Below are positions 37,186 through 44,471 of a stretch of 51,350 nt of DNA, piece by piece. The notes under the pieces were generated by a model, which ran no database searches, had not been told where the DNA came from, and worked only from the letters and a program-made list of their open reading frames with translations. The translations under genes and the position numbers were made by a program. How positions within the stretch are numbered: the stretch's first letter is position 1; every line of letters begins with the position of its first letter. The DNA comes from Natribacillus halophilus (GTDB taxonomy: Bacteria > Bacillota > Bacilli > Bacillales > Marinococcaceae), in the NCBI RefSeq assembly GCF_900100185.1, contig NZ_FNEN01000011.1, forward strand, positions 1 to 51,350. Direction: 5' to 3'.

Positions 37186-37786
37186 AGTTGATCTGTCCAA
37201 AATGATTGAAGTAAGATGCTTCTTCCTCCGGTCGTTCCGCTTCCCAAAATCCTGATATAAGCGCTATTCCCGCTGCACCTGTTTGGGAAACTTCAGCGAT
37301 CCGGTCGCGAGTGATGCCTCCGATGGCCATGACAGGCACACTGACCGATTGAACGACTGCTTGCAAAGCTTCCAGCCCGCGCGGTGGCGTGTCGGGTTTG
37401 CTCTCGCTCGAGAATACGTGCCCGTAGTAAAGATAGTCGACCCCTTCTTCTTCACGGGTGACGGCCTCATCTTGGCTGTGTACCGATGCCCCCACTTGTA
37501 AGCCCGGAGCTTTTTCCTTGATATCTTTTCCTTTCCAGGAAGAATGGCCCGGCAAATGAACGCCACCCAAATCCCATGCAATGGCAGCATCTGCGTGCTC
37601 GTTGAGAATGATTCGCTCGCGGTTGACGCCAATTTTACGAAGTTGGTCAATCTGTTGTTTTAATCGCTGTAGTGAAGCTTCTTTATCACGGACGTGAATC
37701 ATATCGATATTTTTTATGGCATGGCGCAGTTGCCTCACTTGAATATGAAACGGCCATTTATTCGTCGTTAATAAATGCCAAGTCAT
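37172..37786 (-). CDS. tenI: Thiazole tautomerase TenI
   Basis: The 204-residue TIM-barrel protein is a ThiE paralogue (IHVRDKEAS, GVHLPGHSSW, YYGHVFSSESKPDTPPRGL, MAIGGIT). TenI aromatises the thiazole tautomer released by ThiG. It is the first gene of tenI-thiO-thiS-thiG-thiF, behind AAGGAGGCACTAAGC and a TPP riboswitch. The pyrimidine branch genes (thiC, thiD) are not in this window. Confidence 0.9.
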   Translation of the reverse strand: MTWHLLTTNKWPFHIQVRQLRHAIKNIDMIHVRDKEASLQRLKQQIDQLRKIGVNRERIILNEHADAAIAWDLGGVHLPGHSSWKGKDIKEKAPGLQVGASVHSQDEAVTREEEGVDYLYYGHVFSSESKPDTPPRGLEALQAVVQSVSVPVMAIGGITRDRIAEVSQTGAAGIALISGFWEAERPEEEASYFNHFGQINYETT

Positions 37787-37819
37787 GCTTAGTGCCTCCT
37801 TATTCGTCTGCCAGCAACG

Positions 37820-37854
37820 ACAAAAAGCCGTCCTCTGGACAGCAAAGGACAGCA
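37820..37854 (-). terminator. Terminator controlled by the TPP riboswitch
   Basis: On the - strand GCTGTCC and GGACGGC pair with one G-T around a 13-base loop and are followed by TTTTTG. It lies between the aptamer and tenI. Confidence 0.75.
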
Positions 37855-37875
37855 GAATTAACTCGATCGCGATCT

Positions 37876-37960
37876 ACTTTCCTCCGCTGGCTTCATCCAG
37901 ATCAGGTTCCAAGGGTTTGAGGACTTCCTCATCTCAGCCCGTGCAGGGCACCCCCAGTAG
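37876..37960 (-). ncRNA. TPP (THI-box) riboswitch
   Basis: The - strand has GGGGGTGCCCTGCACGGGCT followed by GAGATGAGGAAGTCCTC and ACCCTTGGAACCTGATCTGG, the conserved THI-box elements, closed by a CTACT/AGTAG outer pair. It leads the thiazole operon and should end transcription when thiamine diphosphate is abundant. Confidence 0.96.
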
Positions 37961-37975
37961 AGTTTATTTTATTAT

Positions 37976-38025
37976 ATAATAACAATGGTGGAGAACGGGC
38001 GTCAATGGTGGAGAACGGGCGTCAA
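37976..38025 (-). promoter_or_regulatory. Promoter of the thiazole operon with a duplicated -35 region
   Basis: TTGACG (38000-38005), 18 bp and TATTAT (37976-37981) form the promoter. A perfect 20-bp tandem duplication (37983-38002 and 38003-38022) places a second TTGACG at 38020-38025. Confidence 0.65.
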
Positions 38026-38066
38026 ATTTTTATCAGCCGGATAGATCGATTTACCTTTCAACCAAT

Positions 38067-38164
38067 AATCTGGCGCTTTCACAGTGGAATCTGGCGCTTT
38101 CGCAATGGAATCTGGCGCTTTCCGATGATATTCTGGCGCTTTCCACCGATATTCTGTCATTTCT
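38067..38164. repeat. 21-bp tandem repeat, 4.7 copies (second locus)
   Basis: Units start at 38067, 38088, 38109, 38130 and 38151 with A(A/T)TCTGGCGCTTTC, the same unit and period as at 28437-28513. The block lies between the thiazole operon promoter and the dinB-like gene. Confidence 0.9.
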
Positions 38165-38188
38165 TCCGAACTGACCAGCCAAACACCA

Positions 38189-38677
38189 TCAACGCGCCTC
38201 CTCTTCCACGTCCCAGGCGCCCTGTTGTTTGCGGATATATACGATTTGGCCGATATGGTAGCTCGTATGGATCATCATATTCGCGAGGACGGTTCCCCAC
38301 GTCTCCCCGCTCTCTTCAGTCACCGGCGTGAGCCACATCGATTCCCGCGATTCGCTAATCGCTTGTAGCCACTCATCCATCATCGTTGTTAATTGCGCGA
38401 CGGTGACGGACCAATCCAGATTTTCACCGCTTTGAAAAGTGGCTTCATTGCCCTCTTCGATCGGCGGCACAGGCTCCCCCTTAAAACGATCAAGGCAACG
38501 GCTATTATATACAATGAGATGATTCACAATTTCGTGGATGCTATGGTCCGAATCCGCGCGCTTCCAATTCGCCTCCTCATCCGTAACCCCCGCCAGCGCC
38601 TGCTGCAGACATGCAAACCAGTGATTTTCATCATGACAAGCGGATAACTGCCGTAAAAAAATTTGCTTTGCCCCCAT
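38189..38677 (-). CDS. DinB-family metal-binding four-helix protein
   Basis: The 162-residue protein has the DinB/YfiT pattern: HEIVNHLIVYNSRCLDRF with a metal-ligand His, and a late HTSYHIGQIVYIRK with two more His residues. Family members are often thiol-dependent transferases, such as bacillithiol S-transferases. The start ATG follows GGGGGAGGGTCATTG. Confidence 0.8.
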   Translation of the reverse strand: MGAKQIFLRQLSACHDENHWFACLQQALAGVTDEEANWKRADSDHSIHEIVNHLIVYNSRCLDRFKGEPVPPIEEGNEATFQSGENLDWSVTVAQLTTMMDEWLQAISESRESMWLTPVTEESGETWGTVLANMMIHTSYHIGQIVYIRKQQGAWDVEEEAR

Positions 38678-38814
38678 CAATGACCCTCCCCCGTTTGTGC
38701 TAATGTGTCTGGCTTCGCCATCGACCGCCGATTTTCCTGCTCAAAAAATAAAAAAATTCACCTCTTGTTGTTTTTCCTCATGAGGCCTATCCTATAGTAG
38801 AAAGGAATGGTCAT

Positions 38815-39264
38815 ATGCTGTCGATCTTTTTTTTACATATCCCCTTTGCGCTTATTATTTTATTTTCTGCATTTACTGATCTTAAAAAGAGACTTATTTA
38901 CGACAAAGTGACGATCCCTGGAATGGTTTATTTTCTTATTTTCAACGCGATCATCGATATTTCACATTTTCACCATTATTTGCTCGGCGGACTATTATTG
39001 GGAGGCATCCATCTTTTTCTCGCCGTTGTCAGCCAAGGGCAAATCGGCGGTGGCGACATCAAGTTATTCGCACTGATCGGCTTTGCCATGGGCGGAGAGG
39101 CCGGCTTTACAATCTTTATTTACACCTATCTCATCGCAGGCTTATGGGCCATTCCGTATCTCATATACATCAAGGTCATTCGTAAGCAAAAAAATGCTCC
39201 CATGGTGCCATTAGCACCATTTATCGCCCTGGGCGTGCTGGTTTTTTACCTTTTACAGATATAA
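38815..39264 (+). CDS. Type IV prepilin peptidase (A24 family, CpaA/TadV-like)
   Basis: The 149-residue membrane protein has both catalytic aspartates: the FTDLKKRLIYDK loop near residue 22 and GGGDIKLFALIGFAMGG near residue 80, among five or six helices. Short forms like this process Tad/Flp pilins. TadE- and TadG-like pseudopilins are encoded 9 kb further on. No major pilin or TadA ATPase is in the window. The start follows AAAGGAATGGTCAT. Confidence 0.88.
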   Translation: MLSIFFLHIPFALIILFSAFTDLKKRLIYDKVTIPGMVYFLIFNAIIDISHFHHYLLGGLLLGGIHLFLAVVSQGQIGGGDIKLFALIGFAMGGEAGFTIFIYTYLIAGLWAIPYLIYIKVIRKQKNAPMVPLAPFIALGVLVFYLLQI

Positions 39265-39301
39265 TCAGCCTATGGCACGCTAATTAAAATAAAGACTAAA
39301 C

Positions 39302-39385
39302 GTGTTTCTTTGCAATCAAGACGGCCTTTGGTATCAGCCAGAGGGGAGCTCGGATATAGAACTGGAAACGGATGAAGCGGTTTAA
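39302..39385 (+). pseudogene. Short C-terminal coding remnant
   Basis: A frame of 28 codons ends in a protein-like acidic tail (NQDGLWYQPEGSSDIELE, then TDEAV and TAA). There is no start signal. It looks like the leftover tail of a deleted gene; the parent family is not recognised. Confidence 0.3.
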
Positions 39386-39412
39386 TGTGGCGGTAAGTGA
39401 AAAATTGATTTT

Positions 39413-39444
39413 CCTACACATGTATGCGGCAATACATGTGTAGG
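39413..39444. promoter_or_regulatory. Perfect inverted repeat overlapping a ribosome site
   Basis: CCTACACATGTAT (39413-39425) and ATACATGTGTAGG (39432-39444) are exact complements around six bases. The right arm contains the start of the AGGAGG ribosome site of the next gene. It could be an autoregulatory operator or a translation-blocking hairpin. Confidence 0.6.
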
Positions 39445-39455
39445 AGGTGCTCATT

Positions 39456-39763
39456 GTGGAATACCACATGAAAAGAAAACAATTTCATATGACAATTGAT
39501 AATGAAAAAGTCTTGAAAGAATTGGCACAAAGTAAAGGTTTGTCCGAAGCTGAAATTGTAAGAGATTCCCTTCGTGCATATGCTGCGCAAAATGCAGAGA
39601 AGACAAACCCACTTTTAGAAATGGCTAAAAATGCCGAGTTATATGAGTACGATTCCCCGAGGATTTGTCCACTAACCATGATCACTATCTTTGGGAGATG
39701 CGTGAACAGGGAGCACACTTTAAGCGCGCCCCCTCTGAATTTGACAAAGGGTACCGATATTAA
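39456..39763 (+). pseudogene. Ribbon-helix-helix (CopG-type) antitoxin, frameshifted
   Basis: From the GTG 39456 behind AGGAGG the frame reads a classic RHH domain (FHMTIDNEKVLKELAQSKGL, SEAEIVRDSLRAYAAQ). At the CCCC run near 39655 the open frame shifts; the correct continuation is in the next frame (EDLSTNHDHYLWEMREQGAH then FKRAPSEFDKGYRY) and ends at TAA 39761-39763. Adding one C restores 102 codons. No toxin gene follows, because the neighbour is convergent. Its stop overlaps the stop of the opposite gene. Confidence 0.7.
39709..39733 (-). terminator. Hairpin inside the antitoxin 3' end, reading on the opposite strand
   Basis: GGGAGCACAC and GCGCGCCCCC pair with G-T wobbles on the - strand around TTAAA, 27 bp after the stop of the Pro-rich protein gene. 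The T-run is weak here; the duplicate at 45968 is better. Confidence 0.5.
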
Positions 39764-40179
39764 ATATCCAGATCATCCTCTTCTCCAGCCCCGCCGGGGC
39801 CGCCTCCTCCGTCAGGTGCTTCTCCACCTCCTGGCAAGTCACCTCCGCCTGATCCATCACCTTGTCGAGGAGCAGATCCCTCAGGTATATCACCAGGCGT
39901 AATAGGATTACCAGGTTCTATCGGTGTAGCGGGAGTGATTGGACTCCCGGGTTCAATGGGATCCCCGGGGTTCGGTTGATCCCTCGATTCTGGTGGATCC
40001 CCTGGTATAATAGGATCACCAGGCTCAATCGGGTCACTGGGAGTAATAGGATCTCCCGGTTCTATTGGACTGCCAGGATTAATGGGTGTAAAAGCTAAAC
40101 CTGTAATTGAAAACAAGGGTGAAAATGCTAGAAATAACGCTATTACGCCAGCAAAGAGCCTGCGGAATGTTTTACTCAT
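39760..40179 (-). CDS. Secreted Pro/Gly-rich repeat protein
   Basis: The 139-residue protein has an N-terminal signal peptide (LFAGVIALFLAFSPLFSITG), about ten hexapeptide-like units of the P-I-x-P-G-(D/S/N) type, then a Gly-rich part and the acidic end EEDDLDI. Its last codons and downstream DNA are duplicated at the end of the lipoprotein gene at 46020. The start follows GGAGGTTAAATCCC. It may be a flexible cell-wall or extracellular spacer. It lies 54 bp after the first VWA lipoprotein gene. Confidence 0.65.
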   Translation of the reverse strand: MSKTFRRLFAGVIALFLAFSPLFSITGLAFTPINPGSPIEPGDPITPSDPIEPGDPIIPGDPPESRDQPNPGDPIEPGSPITPATPIEPGNPITPGDIPEGSAPRQGDGSGGGDLPGGGEAPDGGGGPGGAGEEDDLDI

Positions 40180-40233
40180 GGGATTTAACCTCCAAAACTG
40201 TTCTATTTGGCTCTATGTTTCAATCTTGATGTG

Positions 40234-41631
40234 TTAATCATTGACATATTCATCTTGTAATTCTTCAATGTCTTCGACCATCTCTTCGTAGTTCTCATCG
40301 TTAATGTCATCCAAATCATCACGTATTTCATCGGCAATATCGCTTTTCATACTTTGTAAGTCATCAGCTTCAGACCGAATGTACTGTCTTGCATCATCTG
40401 TAATGACATCCTCATCTTCAAGAAAATTAGCGATGTCCAAACGAACCGCACTTTCTTGAACCCTATAGCCTTCTCTCCATTCACTTCGGTATGCAGGAAT
40501 ATCCCCCATGCTTATTTGAAACCTATCACTATGTGCCTCGCTTTGCGCCCCACTCAACCAATCTTCCCAGCGTTCAGAAAGCTCTTCCGATTGCTCGAGC
40601 TGCTGCGTCAATTCGTCTTCATTCGCCGCATTCGTATATGTCCCTTCCGTCATGTCGGCCAATTCACGTAGTTCTTCTTGCCCCTCAGGATCAATGTCAA
40701 AGCCGATAATATTCAGAAAAGGTTGTACTTCTGAAGAACTCAGTTGTTCGGCTGCTTCAACTGGATCACCGTCACATGTTTCAATGCCATCACTGACGAG
40801 GTAGATGATATTGGTGTTTTCTTCCCCAGGGTAATTTTCGAAATCTTGTTCCGCTTCTTGTAAAGAATACGAAATAGGCGTCCAGCCGGTAGGTTCAACG
40901 TCGCCCAGCTCATCAGCAAATGCGTCCTCATCATACTCCTGGATATCATAGACAAGCTCTGAACTTTCACAAGACTCTTCCCTTCCTTCATTCGTGTTAT
41001 CCCCTTCATGTCCATACACACGTAAGCCAATTTGGGCATCTTCCGGCAATGTCTCAACGAAGGATTCGATCGAATCTTTGGCAATCTCCATTTTTGATGT
41101 GCCCTCTATTTCTTCACCCATACTGCCGCTGGCGTCGAGAATGATTTGGGCATTAAATTGATCTTCAAACGAAAATTGCCCTTCATCTTCAAAGTCAGGA
41201 TGTCCAATTTGTGTTTGCCGGATTTGCTGTACAATATTATTGGGATCGGGAAAATCATTAGCCACCCACGAATGAATGAGTGTCCAAAGTTGCTCGTAGG
41301 TTTCTTCCGTTTCCTCCCATTCGTCAGCTTCAAACTGCATTAACGGTTCCAATACCTCCATAAATTCTTCTTCATGATCATCCATTCGTTGTCCAGCCAG
41401 AGGTCCGGGTTCTTGCTCCAGAATTTCATCCAGGTCTTCAGGTGGGGCATCGACATCAGCCACTTGTTCATCCAACCATTCATTGGGATCTTGGGGATCC
41501 TGCTCTGTGGTGCTTTCGTCTTCGATGTCGCCATTTTCCTCTTGTTCAGTAGCCTCATCATCCGAACATCCATATGTAACCAAAATTAACGCCATTAAAG
41601 AAACGATTACAACATGAGTGAGTTTTCCCAA
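40234..41631 (-). CDS. VWA-domain lipoprotein (copy 1)
   Basis: The 465-residue lipoprotein has lipobox VTYGC, a long acidic linker (to residue about 140), a von Willebrand A domain (about 155-345) with intact MIDAS residues (ILDASGSMGEE, EPTGWTPISY, VSDGIETC), and an acidic helical tail. Two extra cysteines (EESCESS and IETCDG) recur in the paralogue at 44472. The start is placed at the TTG 41629-41631, eight bases after AAAGGAG; an ATG at 41664 lacks a ribosome site. Such domains bind proteins through a metal ion; B. subtilis YwmC/YwmD are similar. Confidence 0.82.
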   Translation of the reverse strand: MGKLTHVVIVSLMALILVTYGCSDDEATEQEENGDIEDESTTEQDPQDPNEWLDEQVADVDAPPEDLDEILEQEPGPLAGQRMDDHEEEFMEVLEPLMQFEADEWEETEETYEQLWTLIHSWVANDFPDPNNIVQQIRQTQIGHPDFEDEGQFSFEDQFNAQIILDASGSMGEEIEGTSKMEIAKDSIESFVETLPEDAQIGLRVYGHEGDNTNEGREESCESSELVYDIQEYDEDAFADELGDVEPTGWTPISYSLQEAEQDFENYPGEENTNIIYLVSDGIETCDGDPVEAAEQLSSSEVQPFLNIIGFDIDPEGQEELRELADMTEGTYTNAANEDELTQQLEQSEELSERWEDWLSGAQSEAHSDRFQISMGDIPAYRSEWREGYRVQESAVRLDIANFLEDEDVITDDARQYIRSEADDLQSMKSDIADEIRDDLDDINDENYEEMVEDIEELQDEYVND

Positions 41632-42000
41632 AAAATATACTCCTTTCAGTACCAAATTTTTCATTCAATCATACATCCACTCCATATATGATATAATCTA
41701 TAGCACCTTTTTTAAATAATAATGGCGAATTTTTCAAATTAAATCGAACAGACATTAGGAATTGTCGTTACTGTTTTTACGTTTTTAGGTGCATGTCTAA
41801 GCCTTTGGCTATTATGGGATTTGATCCCTTAATGGGAGCGGCTTAGTATGATTTGAGGCCGTCGCGATGCATCCACCGCAAAACATTAATCAAAATCGAT
41901 CAAGAGACTAAAGCGTTTTATTTAGCATACGAGAAGATACATCATAGGGGCGCACTTGAGAGCTTATGAGAGGCTTTTTTAGCAGATAAGAAACCATCAT
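41632..42000. other. Non-coding stretch upstream of the VWA gene
   Basis: It holds the upstream region of the VWA gene and a short hydrophobic open frame near 41755-41835 (IVVTVFTFLGACLSLWLLWD) with no start codon, possibly a gene remnant. Nothing else is recognised. Confidence 0.4.
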
Positions 42001-42190
42001 GGCGGCTGAGCATACCGCCACCATCTATCATGAAAACAACTGATTTAGCGCAAAAAGTATAATCGTGACATATGTTGGTTATACTGATTGGTTTGCGCTG
42101 CTCCAATAATGGTTGTTTTCATACAAAAGTATAACTTTCTTATCATGCATAAGTGCAACTAAGGCTTTCGCCAGGCTTGGCGATAAGCCA
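42001..42190. repeat. Cluster of nested palindromes (possible MITE or IS200/IS605-type end)
   Basis: Three structures follow each other. TGGCGG/CCGCCA lies at 42001-42021. A 93-bp nested dyad at 42031-42123 has arms ATGAAAACAAC/GTTGTTTTCAT, AGCGCAAA/TTTGCGCT and GTATAA/TTATAC. A hairpin GGCTTTCGCC/GGCGATAAGCC lies at 42164-42190. No coding frame crosses them. Imperfect nested palindromes without a gene are typical of small non-autonomous elements, but no flanking duplication was found. Confidence 0.5.
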
Positions 42191-42326
42191 AGTTTTCTTT
42201 ATGGAAGGGCGAGTGTTGTCCCATACATTCCATAGAACTAAAGCATTCGTTTCACGGAAGGTTTGGCACCCAGGATGATCGGGAAAGGTGATGGATACAC
42301 CCTTGATGAAATTTCACCTCATTGAT

Positions 42327-42356
42327 TTGCCATAAGATAACGATCTGTTGTATACT
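42327..42356 (+). promoter_or_regulatory. Promoter of the candidate antisense RNA
   Basis: TTGCCA (42327-42332), an 18-bp spacer and TATACT (42351-42356) form a sigmaA promoter pointing toward the 3' end of the holin-like toxin gene on the other strand. Confidence 0.6.
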
Positions 42357-42362
42357 GTGAAT

Positions 42363-42522
42363 AGGACATACAGGAAAGACATACACTAAAAAGACCGACC
42401 GGTGTGGTTGCACCGACGGTCTCCCAATAGAACGTATCCTTCAGGGATAAGCGTTCACGCATTTGCATGAAGTAGTTACCCAGAGGTTAGGACTCTCACG
42501 GGGTAGCTACTTTCGTTTTTTG
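42363..42522 (+). ncRNA. Candidate antisense RNA (type I antitoxin, RatA-like)
   Basis: A + strand transcript from the promoter at 42327-42356 would end at a strong hairpin, 42472-42510 (GTAGTTACCC paired with GGGGTAGCTAC, with an inner AGAG/CTCT), followed by TTTCGTTTTTT. The 160-nt RNA covers the whole 3' untranslated part and the last codons of the toxin gene, as RatA does for TxpA in B. subtilis. The RNA itself is inferred from the signals. Confidence 0.6.
42388..42424 (-). terminator. Terminator of the toxin mRNA
   Basis: On the - strand AGACCGTCGGTG and CACCGGTCGGTCT pair around a CAACCA loop and are followed by TTTTTAG. It lies about 85 bp after the toxin stop. Confidence 0.85.
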
Positions 42523-42596
42523 TTAGCATCTGATGCAATATAATAAACAAGCGTAGACGTTACCACGCAGAGCATCAAGGCTTCATAAACAGAAAT
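42507..42596 (-). CDS. Holin-like type I toxin, 29 residues, ATT start
   Basis: The frame reads (M)SVYEALMLCVVTSTLVYY, then IASDANKKRK and stop, matching the putative holin-like toxin family (TxpA/BsrG relatives start MSxYEALM): one membrane helix and a basic tail. The only codon at the expected start is ATT (42594-42596), nine bases after GGAGG (42606-42610); a TGA lies three codons upstream. GGAGG also pairs with CCTCC next to the start (42597-42610), which would hide the ribosome site. Such toxins depolarise the membrane and are held in check by antisense RNA. Confidence 0.8.
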   Translation of the reverse strand: MSVYEALMLCVVTSTLVYYIASDANKKRK

Positions 42597-42684
42597 GGAG
42601 GATCACCTCCCTCCTGTCCGTCAGCAACGAACGGCCACAGACACGAAGGTTCGACAGGTGAACGCTACCCCTGAGAATCTCATT

Positions 42685-42930
42685 CTATTGTTCCTCTAGT
42701 ATAACATATTTGAAAGGGATCGCCTTCCCCATCAATGTCATTTTGTGCGGCATTTCTCGTACTCCCTCTCTTAAATCCGTTTCGACAATGCGATCGTGCG
42801 TGGTTTCGATTTGTTCTATTTGATACCCACCTGCGTAAGTATCGTTACCATATGGAACATCATATGCCGGTTCGTCTCCAGCCTCAAATCCATCACCTTC
42901 AGTACCGGTTCGGACTGCCTTTTCAAAATG
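42685..42930 (-). pseudogene. Fragment related to the Gly/Asp-rich secreted protein at the right edge
   Basis: The frame is open but lacks a start. Its first part, GTEGDGFEAGDEPAYDVPYG then NDTYAGGYQ, matches GPEGDGSEAGAGTGYDDPYG then NNPYADGYS in the gene at 50525-51350, and the DNA is similar over about 90 bp. The rest (IEQIETTHDRIVETDLRE onwards) has no match here. It carries the promoter of the toxin gene (TGTTATACT, 42698-42706 on the - strand). Confidence 0.65.
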
Positions 42931-43053
42931 CTATGTTTCAATTGTCCTTCTGTGCTACTCTTCTCTTAACGTCACGTTCACGCGAGCAAGCAAATTGTTT
43001 GTTTCCTGTTTGAGTTCGGTTCCTCAAGATGTTCTTTATTCTCACTTGAACTT

Positions 43054-44373
43054 TCAAATTGCACCAACTGTAAATATGAATTTCTGCAGCCAAAGACAAT
43101 AAGCGAAGCAATAACGCAAGCGGGTAATAAAACTGATCAAGAGCGCGACTGCCTTAAAGTAACACCCTTTTATAAGCAAAAAACAAGCTTTCTTCGAAAT
43201 TTGATTCTCTTCATCATGGTACTGATATCCAGTGTAAGAACGATCCATGACATCAGATTCTCCACTAAATGATAGGTCATCCAACCATCCCAAAAATCCG
43301 TTGTCTTCTTGCTTAACCTGATTTCCGGTATTTTTGGAAAACGACTTACGGGCACCTAAGATGCCTCCAAGACTTCCAATACCAGCACCTATTCGTGATG
43401 AAAAACCACCATTGCCAGTATTGCCGAGTCGATTCAAAGCACCACCAATAGAATTATTGTTGTTAAATCTACTCATCGTATGGCTCATATTTTGGAAGCC
43501 GTTTCTTAATAGCGCTCCACCACCCATAGCCGAAAACGTCGCAACCGCTAACGCGCCTAAACCGGCAATACCTCCGGCCATCATCGGGGTTGGCGTGGTG
43601 CTATCATTGCCGAACGTATAACCCATACCAACACTCAAACCAAGACCACCCGCGGCGAGTAAGGTGCCTGTTCCGAGACCAAGCCCTAAAAACGCACTCA
43701 ATCCTACGATCGCTCCCGCAACCAGACCGGAACCTATCAGACTGCCAAGCAAGCCGCCACCGGCTTCCTGAGCGTCCGCCATCAATCCGTCTGAGCTCGT
43801 GACGTATGCCATAAAGAGGCCCATCAAGGACTGGTCTGAATCCGTACTTTCGGCGCCTCCTACAGGTTCTCCGTCGTCTCGTTCACCGCTGCCGCCTCTG
43901 CTGCCACGATTATTCGGACCGCTCGGTTGCTGTTATTCTGCGTGGGTACTTTCTCCGGTCCCGGAAGCTTCTGAATCACCGGCGTCGCTAGTACCAGTTC
44001 CACCTTCGCCTTCTCCCGCGTCACCGGATTCGGAGTTGGGGCGATCTCCGCCATTTCCTTCTCCGGCATCTCCGGTCCCGGAGCCAGGACCGTCTCCACC
44101 ATTTCCTTCTCCGCCTTCACCGGTCCCGGAACCAGGACCGTCTCCGCCATTTCCTTCTCCAGCATCACCAGTTCCGGAGCCGGGTCCACTCCCCCCGCCT
44201 TCAAGATTCGGAGGAGCATCGGTGATGCGGGGCGGATCTCCGTCACGCTCTTCCACATCGTGGGGGGAGAGATTCGTATCCATACTATCTTCATCTGCCG
44301 CTAATCCTGTTGTTGTGATCATCATGGTGAGAGCCATCGTGCCGAGAATACTCATCATTGGCTTCTTCTCCAT
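43054..44373 (-). pseudogene. Secreted Gly-rich repeat protein with glycine-zipper region, broken by one TAA
   Basis: The start ATG 44371-44373 follows GAGGTGAATGACC. A signal peptide (MTMMITTTGLA region) is followed by about four 18-residue units of the GDAGEGNGGDGPGSGT type, then a TAA at 43933-43935. The same frame continues at once (QQPSGPNNRGSRGGSGERDD) into Gly-rich membrane-type segments (GLLGSLIGSGLVAGAIVGLS, GLGALAVATFSAMGGG) to 43054. Translation of the second part alone would need a TTG or ATG near 43824 without a good ribosome site. The last 45 residues become basic and aromatic, unlike the rest, as if a 3' rearrangement replaced the true end. Confidence 0.6.
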
Positions 44374-44471
44374 GGTCATTCACCTCATATCCTTATTTGG
44401 TTTCTGGATCCTGTATGTCAACGATTGCCTGCTTTCTTCAAAATCAGCTATTTTCTTCTCATAAGCAATCG

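Noticed and set aside
41755-41835. Hydrophobic peptide that might be another small membrane toxin
   Set aside because: The frame has no usable start codon or ribosome site and no paired antisense signals.
43860-44294. Frame of 144 codons (KIVWIRISPPTMWKS...)
   Set aside because: It is an alternative frame of the Gly-rich repeat gene with no signal peptide or ribosome site.
44400-44471. TTGACA hexamer upstream of the Gly-rich gene as a promoter
   Set aside because: No acceptable -10 box is found 16-18 bp downstream, so I do not call it.
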